This document shows positions 40,798 through 59,378 of a stretch of DNA of 64,000 bases, piece by piece. Each line of letters opens with the position of its first letter. Position 1 is the first letter of the stretch. Under the pieces are notes generated by a model. The model was not told the origin of the DNA. It was given only the letters and a program-made list of their open reading frames with translations, and searched no databases. Source of the stretch: Phascolomyces articulosus (taxonomy: Eukaryota > Mucoromycota > Mucoromycetes > Mucorales > Lichtheimiaceae); the NCBI GenBank assembly GCA_025677815.1, contig JAIXMP010000006.1, positions 372,001-436,000 on the forward strand. Reading direction: 5' to 3'. The position numbers were made by a program, and so were the translations under genes.

Positions 40798-41578
40798 ATG
40801 AACTTCTTCCGTGCAGCAACACGTACTGTAAGTTTTTATATCATTATATTATAATAAATAGGAATAGAAGAGAAAAAGCAAGCATGGGACCTGTTATGCG
40901 ATCGTTCTTAATGAGTGTTTTTTCTTCATGGAGGAAAAAAAAAAAAAAAAACATTTGCGCAATGCGATCTAAGCAATTTTCATATATGTATTAGTCTACC
41001 CTTATCCGTCCTACCGTCAATGCACGAGCTAATGGACCCATGTGGGCTCGTTGGTTGTCTGATTCTTTGCGCCAACAACTTGATAAAGTAAGGAAGACGA
41101 ACAAACAAAAAAAGAAAGAGAGAAAATGAATAGTAAACTAAAGTGTTGGTCACATGGTTTTGTATAGGACGTCAAGTCAAAGGATGTTGTCTTGTTTATG
41201 AAGGGTACACCTGATCAACCTATGGTAAAGTTCAAATTTCTGTATAAAAAAAAGAAGCTTCCCTTTTATTAAACTCAAAAAAATCCCATCCCAAATTGAA
41301 ATATTATATAGTGTGGTTTCAGTCGTGCAGCTGTTCAAATTATGCAAGTCCAAGGTGTTGATTTTAATAATGTACAAACTTATAATGTATTGGAAGATGC
41401 TGATTTGAGACAAGGTATCAAGGAATATTCTGAATGGCCTACGATTCCTCAAGTGTATATTAAGGGAGAATTTATTGGTGGATGTGATATTTTGCTCAAC
41501 ATGCATCAATCCGGTGATTTAGAAGATCTTTTGATTAAAGAAGGAATTGTACCGGAAGAGTTAGCCGATCAAAAATAA
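40798..41578 (+). CDS. GRX5: Mitochondrial monothiol glutaredoxin
   Basis: Class II monothiol glutaredoxins bind a bridging [2Fe-2S] cluster and pass it on in mitochondrial iron-sulfur assembly. Four exons keep frame (40798-40827, 40995-41087, 41168-41224, 41312-41578), giving 148 residues. An Arg-rich N-terminus ([16 protein letters not shown]) looks like a mitochondrial presequence. [17 protein letters not shown] carries the single-Cys CGFS active site, which is split across an intron. [20 protein letters not shown] is the glutathione-binding TxP/GGCD region. The length fits the family, and nothing looks broken. Confidence 0.95.
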
Positions 41579-42037
41579 ATAATTCATCCTTTCATCCAGT
41601 CTAATTTTTTTAGTGTATATATATATATATAAAATGTATATATACTTTATTCATCATCATTATCATCCATCCTTTCCCCCGTGATAGAATGTTCTGTCGA
41701 AACAAACTTTGTTGTAATTGATTTGCATAATTGTTTTAAAAAAGAATATAACTTGGACTTGTTTTAATAATTCATATGTGATTTTATTTGTTATACAAAA
41801 AAGATTTCAAGTTAGGTACAACTATAAACGTAATTTTTTTAAGCCGTAAATCTAGTTTTTTTTTTTTTTTTTATTCTTTTTCTTCTTCTTTCTTTTCACT
41901 TTTTCTTTTTGCCAGTTGACTTTTTTCTTTTTCTTCATCATCATTTCCAATTACATTTTTCTTTCATCATATACATACATTCATATATCGCATCTATTCA
42001 TTCACGTTGATTCATCCATTCAAGATAAAAAAAAAGG
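41579..42037. other. Intergenic region with T/C-rich promoter tract
   Basis: Contains the GRX5 3' region and, at about 41855-41990, a strong T/C-rich tract on the coding strand before the ATPase start. Such pyrimidine tracts are common in fungal promoters. No gene seen. Confidence 0.5.
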
Positions 42038-45000
42038 ATGATAGAAACAAACAAGAAACTAACAACAACTACTCCTTTACTACTATCTACACATCATCAA
42101 CAACAACATGATCTTGTTAATGAAAAAAAATTCTCAGTGACGCCAAAACAATTGTCTGATATGATAGATTTCAGAAATACATCTCAATCTTCCTCCCTAT
42201 TAGCCGAACTAGGTGGAACCCGTGGCATATGCCAAAGTTTACATGTTGACCCTACCATGGGATTAATGCCTGATGAGTCTTTTCATCCTACCTATGGTAT
42301 TGTCCAACAACAACATAATATAAATAATAATCACAGTAGACAACAGCAACGGCATGAACCATTTCAGGAGCGTAAACAGATCTTTGGCAGGAATGAAATT
42401 CCTGAAGCACCTGAAAAAACAATCTTTTCATTAATTTGGTCAGCTTATAATGATCAAACGCTTAGTAAGTTTTTTTTTTATTTATTAAAATGTGGCATCA
42501 ACGTATATAGATAAATAAACCTAAAATAATAAATTTTTGTGTGTGTGTGTGTGTATTCGATAGTCATGTTATCGATAGCAAGTCTTGTTTCATTGGCAGT
42601 AGGGATTTGGGAAGATAATTCTATCAATCATCCACCCGATGAACCTAAAGTGGGATGGTATAAAAGATTTCTGAATTATTCTTTTTAAAGGGGGCGACTC
42701 CCCCCCTTGATTCATCACACACTTAATTTTTTTCTTCCATATATAGGGTGGATGGTGTTGCTATCATTGTTGCTGTAGCAGTCGTGGTAATTACAAGTAA
42801 ATGATCCTATTTTTTTTTTATGCAAAGAAAAAAAAAGATAATTACCTGGATATTTCAATCTTTTTTTTTCCCAAAGCCATTTTGCTGTTGAAATTCATTG
42901 ATTTTTATTTATTTATTTGTTTATTATTATTAGATGCAATCAATGATTTTGAAAAAGAAAAACAGTTTCGAAAATTGAATGCCAAGAAAGAAGATCGACC
43001 CGTCAAGGTACTTTTAAACAAAATGATAAAATCACGATGATTATCATGGAAGAAGACATCTGAAAAAAAAAAAAACTAATATGTGTTACATAGGTATTAC
43101 GAGGTGGTATTTCTCAACAAATTCATATTCGACAATTAGTAGTTGGCGATGTCATGTTTTTAGAGCCGGGTGATATGGTCACTGTAGATTGTATATATAT
43201 TGAAGGGTAAGTTGTTCATTCTTGTGACAAAAGATTTGGTAGAATGAGATTGTAGTACAGTACAATCAAACCAAGGTTTTCTTTTTTTCTTTTGACATGC
43301 CCTTTTGTTTTTTGTGTAGCCATAATCTAAGATGTGATGAATCCACTGCTACGGGTGAATCAAGACCAGTCAAGAAAACCAATGATGGGGATTGTATTAT
43401 TTTGAGTGGATCCAAAGTAACTCAAGGCGTGGCTAAAGTAAAGTTATAGTATATAAATTTTTTAGGGTTTCAAAGCTTATTTTCTTTCTATTGATTAACA
43501 ACCCTATAAATGCATCTTAATAATAAATCATATTTTATAGATTGTAGTGATTGCAGTCGGCGTGAATTCCTTTTATGGTAGAGCAATGACTGTAAGTGGA
43601 TGATGTATCTTTGCAGAAAGAAAGAAGGAAGATCCTATATTCCTTCCATACATGCTTCTTTTACATACAGATAACACACGTGTTTTTCAATCATACTTAC
43701 TATTATTTTTTTAAACTTTATGCAACAAAATAACAAACAATTCTTTTACATAAAACCAGCTGATGCGTGATGCACAAGAAGAAAACACGCCATTACAATT
43801 AAAATTGAATGTTTTAGCTGATCAAATTGCAAAATTTGGATTTGTGGCAGCAGGTCTTATGTTTGGGTAAGTCAAAGGAAAATAACTCAAAACAAATAAT
43901 CTCTTTTATGCATCATTTAACCAAATTTGGGATAATCCACTCATTATGTTTTAGTGTTTTGTTATTCAAATTATTTGTCGTCAATGTCATGAACCATCAT
44001 TGGATCACAACTCATGAATTCTTTTCAGATTTAATTGGGATCATTATTCAAGCCATTACCATCATTGTGGTAGCTGTTCCTGAAGGTTTACCGATGGCTG
44101 TAACTCTAGCATTGGCGTTTGCTACGACTGAAATGCTGAAGGACAATAATTTGGTTCGCCATTTATCCGCGTGGTACAACATCAAACCCAGAATATATAT
44201 TTCAATCCATTCCACATCCATACACCTCTCTCTTTACCACTATTACTTACTCCTATAATCCTATTAATATCCAATTATATTATGTATACTTACCCCTGGT
44301 AAACTATTCTTTTTTTTTTCATATGCATCTAGTGAAACCATGGGAAATGCTACCGCCGTATGTTCCGACAAAACGGGTACTTTGACTGAAAACAAAATGA
44401 CCATTGTCAGTGCTGCCATAGCAGAAGTGCAATTCACCCACTTGTATGATTTGGGACGATGGCGACACAATGTTCACCCTTTAGCGATGGATTTAACCAT
44501 GGAAGCCATGGCAATCAATTCTACTGCATTTGAGGGCAAAGGACCTGATGGACAGTTGAAATTTGTAGGTTCCACGACAGAAAGTGCCATGATTGAATTG
44601 ACTCAAAAATTGGGTTACGCTTATCAACATATCCGATCGTCGTCCAAAGTTGTTTGCGTTTATCCATTCAGTTCTGAAGTAAAAAGTATGACCACCATTA
44701 TTCAATTAAGAGAACATAATGCACGTGCACCTCAAGGACGTCATGGTGATTATCGATTGTATACCAAGGGTGCTGCTGAAACGATTGTTCGTCATTGTAC
44801 TCATTTTATGGATAGTCGGGGTAGAGTAAGACCATTCAGTAATTATGCACGCGCACATCATGAGGTGTTGGTCAACCAGTATGCAGAACGGTCCCTTAGA
44901 ACATTGGCATTGGCGTATCGGGATGTGGATCAAGCTACCTATAAATGTAAGTTTTCCGATGGTCATGTTTCCCTTGGACGTTTTTTTTTTTTTTTGAATA

Positions 45001-46561
45001 CTCGTGTGTCATGTCAAAAGAAGAAGAATAAGACCCGATCATTGTATAACATATCCTTTCTTTGGAAAATCCATTTCTAACGCCCAAGTCTATTTATATA
45101 GCCTTTAATCCGGATGAAGCACCTTTGGGTAACTTGATTTTACTTGGTATTGTCGGGATTCAAGACCGATTACGTCCTGGCGTGATCGAATCGGTCCAAG
45201 CATTCAGACGGGCAGGCGTGTTTATTCGCATGGTAATAAATAAATAAATAAAACCATCACATGATATCATTTGAATATATATATATTAAAAATTGATTTC
45301 TATGCTCTAGATCACGGGAGATAATATTGAAACAGCCAAAGCGATTGCCAAGGAAAGTGGGATTTTAACTGCAGGTGGTCTAGCCATGACAGGTCCTGAT
45401 TTCCGAGCCCTTAGCGAAAAAGAACAATTCAAAGTCATTCCACGTCTTCAAGTCCTTGCCCGTTCCTCCCCCATTGACAAAACCATTGTCGTGTCTCGTC
45501 TGAAACAACTTAACGAAGTCGTTGCCATGACAGGTGATGGCACCAACGATGGACCAGCATTAAAGATGGCCAATGTGGGTTTTGCTATGGGTATCACTGG
45601 TACAGAAGTCGCCAAAGAGGCATCTGATATCATTTTAATGGATGATAATTTCAATTCCATTTTACAAGCCTTGAAATGGGGTCGCGCTGTCAATGATGGT
45701 GTTCGTAAATTCTTGACATTTCAATTGACTGTCAATATTGCTGCTGTAGTAGTCTCCTTTGTTAGTGCCGTGGTCTCTGAATCTTCAGAAAGTATTCTCA
45801 GTGCTGTCCAATTATTATGGGTCAATATGATCATGGATACCTTTGCTGCATTGGCCTTAGCCACGGAACCTTTATCCGATGATTTGGTGAATCGTAAACC
45901 TTTATGCAAGGATAGCAATTTGATCAATTGGCGTATGAGTCGTATGATTTTTGGTCAAGCCGTCTTTCAAATCACGGTAAATTTATTACTCATGTTCCAT
46001 GGTCCCGCCTTGTTTCAACTCTCCAATAGTCCAGCCGATACCCGTGTCTTACGAACCATGGTGTTTAATGTGTTTGTATTTATGCAAGTTTTTAATGAAC
46101 TCAATTGTCGACGGATTGATGATCATCTCAATATCATGCGGGGGATCCTACGTGATTATTTGTTTTTGGGCATCCAAGCGTTTGTTGTTATCGGTCAAGT
46201 CTTGATTGTTCAATATGGTGGATTGGCTTTCAAGACTGTGCCTCTCAATATGAATCAATGGATTTGTACCGTCGCCATTGGTTCCTTGTCCATTCCTGCG
46301 GGAATCTTAATTCGTCTTTTGCCACCTCATATTTCTTTTCTTTGGAGTAAAAATAATAATGATGAATTCAAACATAAAGTCTCGTATGCAAGATTACGAT
46401 GGGAATGTGCTTTGGAACATGCCACAAAACAAGTGAAAAATAACCAAGCATTTCAACGATTAATGGCTGCTACGGAACCTGCCAATATGGAAATTATGGC
46501 TCAAGTACGTCGAGCACAGACCATCACTTCAAGTCCCATGGAACCCAATCGTAGCAAGTAG
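42038..46561 (+). CDS. P2B-type calcium-transporting ATPase (PMC1/PMCA-like)
   Basis: Pumps Ca2+ out of the cytosol, in fungi usually into the vacuole. About eleven exons, starting 42038-42464, 42564-42657 and 42747 onward; the DKTGT exon begins at 44333. The N-terminus is Gln/Asn/His-rich, then IPEAPEKTIFSLIW leads to the first membrane helices. The actuator loop has DESTATGES. The TM4 Ca-site motif is PEGLPMAVTLALAFATTEM, the phosphorylation site CSDKTGTLTENKM, and the hinge MTGDGTNDGPALK. TM6 carries the NMIMDTFAALALATEP Ca site. The final exon (45386-46561 region) encodes the C-terminal helices and ends in a short tail with no clear calmodulin-binding segment. The gene appears intact and converges on eIF3d. 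Confidence 0.93.
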
Positions 46562-46917
46562 GAATGGGAAAATTTAAAAAAAATGTCATACCAAAAACAA
46601 AAATGTGTAACGTATAGTTCTCTAAAAGTCATTCCCTTTTTTTTTTCTTTTTCTTTTTTCGCATCCATTTTGTATCATACATTTTTTTTATATATAAAAA
46701 AGAGAAAAAAAAACAACAAACAGAAAAAAATAATATAAAAGATGGGTCGAGGAAAAAACAAGTTGCGTTTGATGGGAAGAGGGTTGTATGAAATTTTTGA
46801 TTATTTTTTTTCTTCTTTCTTGATTAGATGATGGTGACAAAGTGTGAGTGTTTTATGCGTGAGATAGAGAGAGGATCAAAGGGCAAGGGAAAAAATGGGT
46901 GTGTAATATTAAAAGTT
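46562..46917. other. Convergent 3' region, ATPase/eIF3d
   Basis: Tail-to-tail spacer of 356 bp with A-rich and T-rich stretches, presumably both polyadenylation regions. No gene seen. Confidence 0.6.
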
Positions 46918-48871
46918 TTAGTTATCCTTATCAGTTTCTTCTTCACCTTCTTCCTCATCATCTTCATCATTAGCTTCCAAATCTTCGCTGGAAACAGCAT
47001 AAATACGAAGGATCGGTCGGTTAGGATCCTTCAACAAAATGTATTGACCTTCAGGAAGTTGAAGACACATATCAGCGACGGCCTTGACAATACCCCAACC
47101 ATTATTCAATGACAAGTTCATTTGAGCAGCGAAATCCTTGGGCTTATAAGCTTGGGTACCCAAAATGACATGACGATTATTATTCTTTGGATCTTGACGA
47201 GCGACATAACCCAACTTGAGTTGATCAGCACCAGCCAGCATGGCTTGGACAGCCCATCGAGCCAACTTGGCAGCATTGTTCTTCATTTCAGCAGCAACGA
47301 CAGCACCACGTTGAGAATCCAAACTCTTTTTCCATGGCAATGAATTACCAGCACCTTGAGCATTAGGGTCAAACTCATTCAAGGCACGAACGGTCATCAA
47401 GGAAGTTTGACCACCCATCTTGATAGCAGCATCGACTTCAGTACGGACCATCAAATACATACGTTCTGCATCTTCTTCAGCTGTACTGCTGGTCAAATCG
47501 AACTTTCTATAACGGTAACCACATGAAGCCAATTTATCCTTGGTATCTTCTGAAGCAAATGGATTGGGTTTGGCAAAGGTATGTGGGGTCTTGTTATCCA
47601 AAACTTGACGAGCAAAGTTTTGATTAATATAAGTGGCTTCATTGCTCAAAGCAGACCAAGAATTGATGGTATCCTTGTCAGTTTCGGCAGGTGGATCAGC
47701 GGCATTTTCATTCACGGTGACATAATCAAAGACACCACCGGGGCGTTTATCCAAGACGACCTTGTCGCCAATTTTCTTGACGACAATGTCCCATGGATAG
47801 ACAGTACGAGTGGCACACATCAACAAGGACAAGACAGCATCAGTGGCAAAGACAGTGGCCTTGTTGTCTTGCAAGAATTGTTGAATGATGGGATCTTCCG
47901 ATGTGGTGGTGTCGTATTTCACGCGTTCAATGTGTTGCAATGTCTTGTCGTTCTTAGTGTTAACACGATCGTAAGCCTTGTTGTAATAGTTGATAGAACC
48001 ATACGATTCAACATCTTCGGCTTCGGGAATACCAAAGGTTAACTTGCTCAATCGACTGAATTCAATTTCGTCCAACATTTTCCAGTCAGCGCCAACATTG
48101 ATCGAAGCGTTACGTACACGTTGAGGCTATTTTTTTTTTTTTGGTGGTGAACGTTGATGGTTGTTGGATGTGTATATTAGTTAATTATCTTTTTATTTCC
48201 TTTGTCTTTTTTCATTTCCTCTTATCATCCTTATGTCCTCTTTATAATTACCTTGTCATAATCCTTATAACCATACTTTCTTCTACCTTGTTGTTGTCTA
48301 CCACCACGTTGGTTCACGGTGCGGAAACCAGAACCACCAGTAGGAGCTTGCTTGGTTTGAACACGTCCACGTTGACCACCAGCAGCCTTGATGGCCATCT
48401 TCTTTGCAGCAGCCGATCGATTATCAACAACAGAGAAGGACGATTCGTCTTCAGTATGAGTGTAAGCAAATGTCGAAGCGAAAGCAGCACCATAAGCTTG
48501 ATGTTGATCTAAATGAAAAACAATGCCATGATTATATAAAAAAATAAATAAACAATATTATTATAAAATTCAATCTCGACATCATTATTCACTTTTATAA
48601 AAATCGAGCTCATTGAACTCCATCATGGTTAACTCTAATTACCTCGGTTGAAACGGTTGAATCCAGGACGTCCTGTACGACCGCTTACTTCACGGTTATC
48701 TTGCTTTTGAGCATCAGGATTAGTCCAATCAGCAACGCGACCGAGTTTATCACCCTTGCTATAGGGAGCATAAGGAATATCTTGGAATTTGAGGGGAATC
48801 ACATCACTGGTAGGACCCCAGCCGTCTTGACTTTCGTAAAGCTTTGGAAGTTGGAAACGAGGTTTCGACAT
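46918..48871 (-). CDS. EIF3D: Translation initiation factor eIF3 subunit d
   Basis: eIF3d is the cap-binding-fold subunit of the eIF3 complex, which brings mRNA to the 40S ribosome. Three exons keep frame (48871-48643, 48508-48252, 48126-46918), giving 564 residues. Typical landmarks in order: N-terminal [12 protein letters not shown], Arg/Gly-rich linker with [50 protein letters not shown], the cap-binding-like core ([48 protein letters not shown]), [19 protein letters not shown], and an acidic Asp/Glu-rich tail. Length and order fit the family, and it appears intact. Confidence 0.96.
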
Positions 48872-50243
48872 ATTTTATCCAAGGAGGCAAAAAAAAAGGT
48901 GTGTTCCAAACGCAATTTTGTTATAAAAAAAAAAAGACAGCTTTCGATCGCGCAAGCTCTCTCTGGCTCCGCAAGCCACACAACAAAAAAAATTAACAGA
49001 TGTTGGCGCTGGTCAGTAATTCAAATAGAAATTTATCTCTCTCTCCTCTTAGCTTTTTTTGAATACTGTAATTGATCCAACCTTTTATTACGTTATATAT
49101 TTTATAAGGAGTATAGTTCAATGTATATTATGTATATATGGATTATTTAATTCTCTTTGATCATGAAATAAGTAGTAAAAGTCAATGTAGACTTTTGTTC
49201 CAGCCGTTGGTCACTCCAGGAAATGAATTTCAAAGCAATATATTTGTAGTAAATGCAAAGTATATTCTATTTTTGAAACAAATTCTCAGTCCTATATATA
49301 TTATATAAACCATTCAGAATGTATAGAAAGGTCGAATAGGATAGACACTTCATGGTCATACTTTGAGATCAGATACGTGAAACCTTTCACTCTTTTGATC
49401 CACAAGAAGTCGACTATTTCAACTTTATAATTTAGTACATGGATGAAGTCGAACCCTCCAGTTCCAGTAGATCTTTATCAAAAATCAAATATACCTTCTT
49501 GATCCTTAAATTCTAGATGTTGTGCTCCAATGGATGAACAATAATGATGTAATAACAGTATACTAAAGTTAATATATACACCCTTACCTTTTTAAAAGTA
49601 AAATGAGAAAATAAGAATTGGGAATGCATAAAGACTACTAAGGTTAGATCGTATATATTTCTCTTTTCATGTTTCAGAAACTGTGATTGCTTGTCTGTTG
49701 TTGATAGAAAATGAACTATCCTATAGTATAGGTTTATTTTTTAAAAAAATTAGATTTAATACCCAATGAAAATAACTATATGCAACTTGAACGATGATAA
49801 GATTCTCGTCTATTTGGAATAACCTTCGAATTACATATTTAAATAGAAATGATCTATGTATGATTCGTAATAGTAACTCTCTACCCCATCAATAAAAAGC
49901 TTGATGACAAAAAAAACCATGCAAGGGCCATTTTTTCATCTCTCTGTTTCATCCTTTTGATCTTGTGAATTTATTTTTCTTCTATCGGCTTGATTAAGCT
50001 ATAGAATCATACCTTTATCTGAAAAAAAAGAACGAGATAATCATCCTATAAAGTAAAATGAGATGATGTTTCTTATATAATAATAACAATAAAGAGATCA
50101 ACACTCATTGACCTATTTTTTCTCCAAACACTTTCTTTTTGTTGTTGCACAAAGCGACACTTTACTCCCCCCAACCTCCTCATTTTTTTCATATATTGTA
50201 TATATAACCCACCCTCCCGCCATTAGCTTATTGAAAAAAAAGA
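48872..50243. other. Divergent intergenic region, eIF3d/snapin-like
   Basis: About 1.4 kb, AT-rich, no gene seen. Two short open frames are chance AT frames. Holds both promoters. Confidence 0.55.
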
Positions 50244-50664
50244 ATGAGTAATAATAGTAATAGTGGTACTGAACAAGGCATTGCATCATTACTTGCACCT
50301 GTTGTCTTGGACATGGACAAGGCTATTACTGCCACCCAACAAAGTCAAGATGAACTTGGCAAAGAAATTGAACGATTAGTGGCAGGTAAATAGCAATATA
50401 CCATTACACAATGTTATTAATAAAAAAAAAGAGCATGGTATTATGCCCATGACACATACACACACGCTGATCCCTACCTTTTTAATAGAACTCGAACTAT
50501 TTACAGATATTGCAGAACCTCCTCGATTACAACCTGCACTGAATAAACTTACAGAAAGTCGTAAACGACTCACACTGGCTAACAAGCTTATGCAACAAAC
50601 TCAGGCACGCGTTCAACGTATCGAATCACAACTTTCTTCTTCTTCACCTACACCCTCCTCCTAA
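50244..50664 (+). CDS. Snapin-like BLOC-1 subunit
   Basis: Snapin is a small coiled-coil subunit of BLOC-1, which acts in endosome-to-lysosome/vacuole traffic. Two exons keep frame (50244-50385, 50489-50664), giving 105 residues, mostly helical. LLAPVVLDMDKAITATQQSQ and ELGKEIERLVAELELFTD align with the snapin pattern, followed by PALNKLTESRKRLTLANKLM and a short Ser/Pro tail. The start is the first Met after a poly(A)-like leader. The snapin assignment rests on pattern and length rather than on a single diagnostic motif. Confidence 0.72.
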
Positions 50665-50714
50665 CCTTTGAATAAAATCGTATTCTTCATTCAAAAAAAA
50701 AAGAAAAGAGAAAA

Positions 50715-50736
50715 TGTGTGTGTGTGTGTGTGTGTG
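50715..50736. repeat. GT dinucleotide microsatellite
   Basis: Eleven TG units downstream of the snapin-like gene. Simple repeat. Confidence 0.85.
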
Positions 50737-50976
50737 CGTATGTTTATTCTTTTATTGATCATATTGGTTCATACAAATATATACATAATGGATGAAGGTT
50801 ATGAGGGAATTGTTTTTTTTTCACCCCACAACCTTTTCCATTCTTTATTGAAATGGGATCTTTTTTAATGATTTATTTATTTTTTACATACAGAGATAGA
50901 AAGATAGATAGATAGGGAAAAAATGGAGAGCTTAAGGAGGGGAAGGTCTGTTATCATATAATATACCATGAGGAGG

Positions 50977-52955
50977 TTATTGATACATTTCATAATCTTG
51001 TTGTGTAGGAGATGGAGAAGAATGGTGTTGCTGCTGTTGTTGTTGTTGACGTTGTTTATTAGCAGCATGATAGTTGGCAGCAGAAGCAATCAATGGTAAT
51101 ACTTCAGCAGGTAAACTATTCAATTGAAGACCAATGGCTTCTAATACAGAATATACATTATTGGCATTGATTGCACCTCCTTGTTGTTGTTGTAGTTGCT
51201 GTATACTGGAAGGTGGCGGTGGAGAGGCTTGATGTTGTGGATGATGAAGATGTTGCTGTTGCTGTTGTTGTTGTTGAGGTGGAGGGGTAGGTAATGAAGG
51301 AGAAGGATCTCTTCGTTGTCGTTTCATGGGTGCGATATTTAAAGTACCTGTACTTCTTCGATGTTCTGTTGCTGCTACTGTAGCTGTTGCTATTGATGCT
51401 GATGAGGTTGATTTTTTATGATGTGTAGTAACATGATGAGGATTTTGAGAATGAGGATGATGATGAGCACTTCCGCCATTGGCCGCACTGGTACTTGTAC
51501 GGTTGCGCTTCTTGATGACATCGGTTTTTAATGAAAGAGGACGTACAACACCATGTAATTTTAAAAATAATCCACAGGCATTACATAATGGTTGTCCATT
51601 TGGCGAACGACGCCATAAAGGGGTTGTGGTGGTACCACAATTGGTACATTTCGTCTTGTCAGATTTTGTACTGTTATTCGTGTTGTTGTTGCTACCGTTA
51701 CGTAAAGGAGGTGTAGATGTGGAAGAAGAAGGAAGTTTTTGTTGACGTGATGCTTCTTTAGATGAAGAAGGGGTGGTAGGTGTAATATCCATACTATATC
51801 GATGTTGTTGTTGTGATTGAGGTACTGGAATAGGTACTGCTGTCATGGAAGAAGATGAAGAGGATGAAATAGTAGAAGAAGGTGGAGAATGAGCTAATGA
51901 TGGATATTGTTGTTGTGGTTGCAATAATGTGGGTTGTTGTAATGGAGAAGGGCCAGATGGAGGTGGACTATGTATACTATTATTATAAAAGAGTGTCAAT
52001 AATTCTTCAAAGCTAAGACTGCCGGGATTTTGCAGCTGATCTTGTTGTTGTTGACTCATGGTATCAGCTGACATGGGAGTCGCAGGGGCGGAACCCGGTG
52101 GTGAATACATGCCAGGATAATGATGATGGTGATGCAGTGTAGCAGCGGCAGATGAAGACGAAGGAGATGTAAAATCGGTAGGTGAAGCGGGAAAATGATG
52201 ATTTTGTTGATAAAGAGGAGATGTTGCTAAAGGTGGTTGGGGACGATGATCTAATGCCATCCGACCCAATACTGGTTCTTCTTGTTCATGTGTATACTCA
52301 TACGATGGAATCGTAATGCTACTGGTGGATGGTAACCTTGGTGAATGACCTATGGCTCTTCGTTTTGCAGGCTATATTATAATCAACATGAGTCTTTCAT
52401 CTTTTTCACCTTCTCTCTTTTGCTCCAGTATGGTATAAATACAAATAAAATACTTACAGTACAATGAAGACTATCTGCTTTTGCACTTCCACTGACCAAT
52501 ACATTATTATTTGTAGGTTCTTCTCTTAAAAAGTCCATCATATAGGGAGGAGCGGAAGAAGAAAGTAATCCAACTGTATCATCAGGAGGAGGCGGTGTCG
52601 TCGGTTGGTGATGATGTATCGGTATTGGGCTTGCATCTTCCTCCAAGAATGTCATAGATCCTACTGTAGATGAAGTCACTGAAGAAGCTTCATCATGATC
52701 CTGTTGTTGTTGCTCTTCCTTTTTTGTCTTGTTTAAAGTCATGGCCATCATTCGCCATGTCAAGTTTTCCAATCGAGAACCATTCGGTAAAGAATCTTTT
52801 GCTTTTGTATACATTCTCCAAACTTGACTTGAAAGAGGGTCATCTTTGGATGAATCTTGTTCGTTTTGATCCTTCTTGTTCTTGGTATCATTAGTATCAA
52901 AGAGAGAGTCACTTAATACTTGATCAGCAACAGTAGAAAGATCTTTTTTTGGCAT
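50977..52955 (-). CDS. AreA/NIT2-type GATA transcription factor
   Basis: Two exons keep frame (52955-52458, 52371-50977), giving 630 residues. Near the N-terminus, [18 protein letters not shown] followed by [12 protein letters not shown] is the conserved segment of fungal AreA-like regulators (DUF1752). The single zinc finger [14 protein letters not shown]...LCNACGLF has CX2CX17CX2C spacing and is followed by the basic VIKKRNR. The rest is Gln-, His-, Ser- and Pro-rich low complexity, as in activation regions. AreA/NIT2 factors switch on use of poor nitrogen sources. Mucorales carry several GATA factors, so the exact regulon is not certain. A possible 5' UTR intron donor lies near 53175. Confidence 0.9.
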
Positions 52956-55047
52956 TATTATTATGTATATATATATAGAAAGAAAGAAAGAGAGAGACGC
53001 GTTTCAAGATGTGTTAAAGGTGAGGGGATATATGAAAGAGGGAGAAGAGGGAGAAGAGAAAAAAAGAAGAAGAGGTTGAAAATTTATTATTATTTACAAA
53101 GAGTCAAAGCACTTTTTTTTTTTTTTCGGATGAGTATTTTTATTATAAAAAGCGAAACAACATAAAAAAACTTACAAGTCATTAAATGATGAAGATCGCC
53201 TCTCAACTTTTTAGTAAAGAAAAAAAACACCGCACCCAGCAAAATTCCATGTGACACCAAAAGAGAGGAACTGGGCACAGTAAAATACTAATAAAATAAG
53301 AAAGTCTTTACCCGAGGAACACACACACATTTATTATACACGTACAATCCCAATTACAAAAATCATAACACAAATTATCCAAAAAAGTATAACACCGAAA
53401 AGGAAATTCGATGATAAGGATTAAGAATCGATTTGAACAAATGATGAATTGGAATTCATTATTATTATTATTATCAACCACGCTGCTCGATGACTTTTAT
53501 CGGAGGTACTTGTATATAGCGTGGCAAACTATATTACCCTAATCATGATGATGATGATAATGATGAATATTATTATAATTATTATTATTATTAGCTAACC
53601 CTTTTGATTGAAATGTGGGGTAGAGTCTTATTGATTTTATTTACTCTTTTTGAATCTATTACACCTATTCTTTTAGGATGAAAGACAGAAAAAATTATAA
53701 AGTATCCAACCAGAATGACAATGAAAGGTGTTTCCATAATATTCATACGCTTTTATTTTTCAGAATAAAACAATTTGATTCTTATAGGATTCAATTGGGG
53801 GGGAGTAAACCAGTTACCCGATCGTCTCCGATGTCTCTTCTTATACGTTATTTTTATATATCGTTGGTTCATATTCATTGCATCGGACAAAATAAATTGA
53901 CAAAAAGGTGTCATCCATTAAAAAAATAGAGTAAAAAGTAGAAGAAGTCTATATAAGCAATCTCAAGTAGTTGGATGAAGGATGATGATTTATCTTATCT
54001 TATATAAGAACAAGGCTATCCTCTTTTTTTTTCTGCTATTGTAATGATCAAGTGTGGTATATCTTTGATTATATTTGAATCAATTGTCATCATAGGCGAT
54101 CCATACACAGACAGGCATAGTCTATTACAGAAAAATTAGAAGAATAAAAAATCCCCAACTCAAAAACTCCTTCAAACTTGTCTTTCTCCCCCAAATTTTC
54201 TTATCTATTCTGTATCCTTTTTTGGAAACTGCGTAAAAGGAATTTCTTTATCAACGGTAACACAACACAACGTTTGCTCCGTAGCAAAACGAGCGATAAA
54301 TGATTATTTTTTGCTTCATTATTACAGTATGTGTATCTTGTAAATATTACTACTAATGAGCAGCTCCGTAATGTGAATATGTCTGGTCTATAAACATATC
54401 ATAGATGTATCTATTATAGACATGCCAAACACTAGGATGACTGAGACATGATAGAAGGGAGAAAAAGAGAGAAAAATGATAAAATGATTATGTGATACGA
54501 TCGGTTTTATCGCGTGTATTATTTCTTGTTGTCTAGGCATGTCTCCCGTCCAAGGTGTCGGGCGTTTCGTTCCTTGTTTATACATAATATTTTCTTCCTT
54601 CTCCCCCTCCCCATTGTAACAATCCAGACATCTATGTTCAATTTTAAAGTTATCACTTGGCAAAAACGCCTAATTACGATTGGTTACCGTAATGACGCTG
54701 AATCGATCCATTAGTATATATAGTGTATAAAAGTGGGGACAAGTTGGAAGAGACAACGGGTATAAATCATATTTCTTTATAATAAAATTATTCCGGTTTT
54801 GTTTATCTTTTATCAAAATATGCTTTTCGTTGTACAAGGTTACAGACACATATTTTATAGCCACATAACACACACAATACACACAACTTTCGGGTATTTT
54901 AATACATCACATGTGCCATCTTCTTTTTTTTTAGATGATTCCAGATTATAATTATTTCGTCATTAAAAAGAAAAAAAAAAGATAACTAAAACAAACTTTG
55001 ATAATAAGATAAAAGAAACAGGGAAAGAATAAGAAAAATAGACATAA
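52956..55047. other. Intergenic region, GATA factor/MCM4
   Basis: About 2.1 kb between two minus-strand genes. It contains the long upstream region of the GATA factor with several ATT/ATG microsatellite patches (53458-53475, 53546-53593). I see no gene; the open frames are AT-rich and lack splice partners. Long upstream regions are common for fungal regulators. Confidence 0.5.

Positions 55048-59378
<4,331 letters not shown>

Noticed and set aside
47122..48042. Plus-strand frames opposite eIF3d
   Set aside because: Antisense shadows of a clearly conserved coding region.
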